From Betaproteobacteria bacterium (GTDB taxonomy: Bacteria; Pseudomonadota; Gammaproteobacteria; Burkholderiales; Burkholderiaceae_E): DNA of 6,387 bases. A program made the position numbers and the translations under genes. Positions 5,043 to 6,387 of the stretch are shown piece by piece. The notes beneath the pieces are model-generated. The model worked only from the letters and a program-made list of their open reading frames with translations. It ran no database searches and was not told where the DNA came from. The first letter of the stretch is position 1, and each line of letters starts with the position of its first letter. The stretch lies in contig VGHV01000144.1 in assembly GCA_016868095.1 (NCBI GenBank), positions 1-6,387 of the forward strand. The letters run 5' to 3'.

Positions 5043-6387
5043 TAAAACACGCAGATCTTCAATTTATTACGATTATAAAATCTATCCTTCATGGATGCCT
5101 CCTCACGATCATTTTGAGGATCGCCTTGGGGTTGTGATCGTAGGAGCAGGGCCAAGTGGCCTTGTGACTGCACTCAAGCTTGCGCAGCTTGGCGTTGCCT
5201 CAACCGTGTTGAATGCCGAACAACAGGTGACCGAAGGTAGCCGTGCCATTGTTTACACGCGACGAAGCATGGAAATATTGCACGAGATTGGCGTTGCTGA
5301 TCGGGTTAGTCAAGCGGCATTGCCCTGGCGCTTTGGAACCTCGTTTTATCGAGGTAAGCCAGTTTATCGCCTGGAAGCGCCCCACGATGACGATCAGCGG
5401 TTTTTCCCGATGAGCAATCTTCAGCAGCAATTCTTAGAGCAGTATCTGCTTGAGGCATGTCTAGTAAATCCCCTGATTGACATTCGCTTTGGGAATCGTT
5501 TGCAAAGCATGGAGCACGATGAGCGCTTCGTTCGTTTAAAGATCAACACGACGAAAGCTGACTACGAGCTTCGTTGTGACTGGCTTGTCGCAGCCGATGG
5601 TGGGCGCTCATCTATTCGTTCAGCATTAGGCCTGCGGCTCGAAGGTGAAGCCTTTGAGGCAAACTTTGTGATTGTCGATATTAGGGTAGACCTACCACTT
5701 CCCACTGAGCGACTAGCCTATTTTGATCCGTCCTGGAACCCTGGCAATACGGTGCTTGTGCATCGGCAGCCTCGGGGGATTTGGCGCATCGACTATCAAT
5801 TGTCGGCAGGCGAAACAGCTGCCGAGGCCTTGTGTATCGATGCGCTGAGGCAAAGCATCAAGGCAACGCTTTCCATGCTCGGATTTCCTGATTTGCCATG
5901 GGAGCTTGACTGGTCTTCGGTTTACTCAGCTCGAACGATGAGCCTGCCCAGCTATCGAAAGGGTCGCGTACTTTTTGCGGGTGATGCAGCGCATTTGCTA
6001 CCTATTTTCGGCGTGCGAGGAGCAAATACAGCCTTTCAAGATGCGCAGTCGCTTGGCTGGCATTTGGCCATGGTCGCAAAGGGCTGGTGTGATGAGTCAG
6101 TGCTCGACAATTACAGCCAAGAGCGCCTTGGCGCAGTCGCCGAGATCATGGCCGAGAGCGCCAAGAGTACGCGCTTCATGGCGCCGCCAAGTGAAGGGTT
6201 TCGGCTCTTGCGAAACGCAGTGCTTTCCTTATCGCTCAGCCATCGCTTTGTGGGTCCGCTCTTTCACTGGCGAACCTCAAGATCGCATCGTTATCGAAGT
6301 TCATCTTTTCATGTGGCGGGGGATGACGATGCGCTGTTTGAGCAAGGGCCTGCGCAGGGTGAGTCATTCATCGACGTGCGACTATCC
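5038..6387 (+). CDS. Class A FAD-dependent aromatic monooxygenase, 3' end outside window
   Basis: Predicted cytoplasmic flavoprotein hydroxylase of the FAD_binding_3 type (relatives include MhpA and phenol/pentachlorophenol hydroxylases), which uses NAD(P)H and oxygen to hydroxylate an aromatic ring. From GTG 5038, 450 residues are visible without a stop; relatives are about 530-570, so the C-terminal part is cut by the window. An N-terminal YYDYKIYPSWMPP (10-22) precedes the Rossmann motif VVIVGAGPSGL (32-42). GSRAIVYTRRSMEILHEIG (67-85) is the usual FAD-proximal segment. The DG motif is AADGGRSSIRSALGL (185-199), and the GD motif RVLFAGDAAHLLP (310-322) leads into FGVRGANTAFQDA (324-336). 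Relatives generally have SPFG where this protein has PIFG (322-325). It begins 38 bases after emrB on the same strand and probably belongs to the marR-emrAB operon. A start at TTG 5029 would add three residues. Its substrate cannot be deduced. Confidence 0.88.
   Translation, partial: MTKTRRSSIYYDYKIYPSWMPPHDHFEDRLGVVIVGAGPSGLVTALKLAQLGVASTVLNAEQQVTEGSRAIVYTRRSMEILHEIGVADRVSQAALPWRFGTSFYRGKPVYRLEAPHDDDQRFFPMSNLQQQFLEQYLLEACLVNPLIDIRFGNRLQSMEHDERFVRLKINTTKADYELRCDWLVAADGGRSSIRSALGLRLEGEAFEANFVIVDIRVDLPLPTERLAYFDPSWNPGNTVLVHRQPRGIWRIDYQLSAGETAAEALCIDALRQSIKATLSMLGFPDLPWELDWSSVYSARTMSLPSYRKGRVLFAGDAAHLLPIFGVRGANTAFQDAQSLGWHLAMVAKGWCDESVLDNYSQERLGAVAEIMAESAKSTRFMAPPSEGFRLLRNAVLSLSLSHRFVGPLFHWRTSRSHRYRSSSFHVAGDDDALFEQGPAQGESFIDVRLS

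Noticed and set aside
4989..5045. An 18-codon ORF overlapping the emrB stop and the monooxygenase start, possibly a coupling leader peptide
   Set aside because: Its overlap at both ends is suggestive, but it has no Shine-Dalgarno or recognisable composition, and ORFs this short arise readily by chance.
5200..5430. Minus-strand 76-codon reading frame within the monooxygenase gene
   Set aside because: It lies opposite a strongly supported flavoprotein coding region covering FAD-binding segments, and its translation shows no recognisable features.

Overview
The window reads as a piece of proteobacterial chromosome, most likely from a betaproteobacterium of the order Burkholderiales (Alcaligenaceae-like). 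This rests on the style of the phosphoglycolate phosphatase, the compact MarR-EmrA-EmrB cluster and the moderate GC content judged by eye; no database search was possible. All recognisable genes lie on the + strand. There are no RNA genes, insertion sequences, CRISPR arrays or clear intrinsic terminators, and the only gene-free gap above 50 bases is 1820-1927.

Layout: (1) 1-591, the 3' part of a HAD-family phosphoglycolate phosphatase (gph), cut by the window edge. (2) 632-1819, a 12-TM MFS transporter with a GTG start, preceded by a hairpin that covers part of its ribosome binding site. (3) 1820-1927, a G-rich spacer with three degenerate repeats, followed by a strong inverted repeat and a promoter. 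(4) 1928-2407, a MarR-family regulator whose ATG falls about where transcription is predicted to start. (5) 2400-3455, an EmrA/HlyD membrane-fusion protein overlapping marR by 8 bases. (6) 3467-4999, an EmrB-type 14-TM DHA2 drug/proton antiporter, 11 bases after emrA. (7) 5038 to the window end, a class A FAD monooxygenase (FAD_binding_3 / phenol-hydroxylase-like), cut at its 3' end.

How it fits together: genes 4-7 look like one operon. The MarR protein probably binds the palindrome over its own promoter and is released by a small, probably aromatic, ligand. EmrA and EmrB would then form an inner-membrane/periplasm-spanning pump, which needs an outer-membrane channel that is not in this window. 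The flavoprotein probably hydroxylates an aromatic compound, so the cluster may couple export of a toxic phenolic to its oxidation. The gph and MFS genes upstream are closely spaced and may be co-transcribed with each other, but have no evident functional tie to the pump operon.

The most unusual features are at the level of translation initiation. The emrB start codon lies in the loop of a perfect 9-bp hairpin whose foot is the emrA stop codon. The MFS Shine-Dalgarno is partly paired in a hairpin. The marR gene appears leaderless. I see no clearly new multi-gene system; the interest is in the regulation and in the efflux-hydroxylase pairing.
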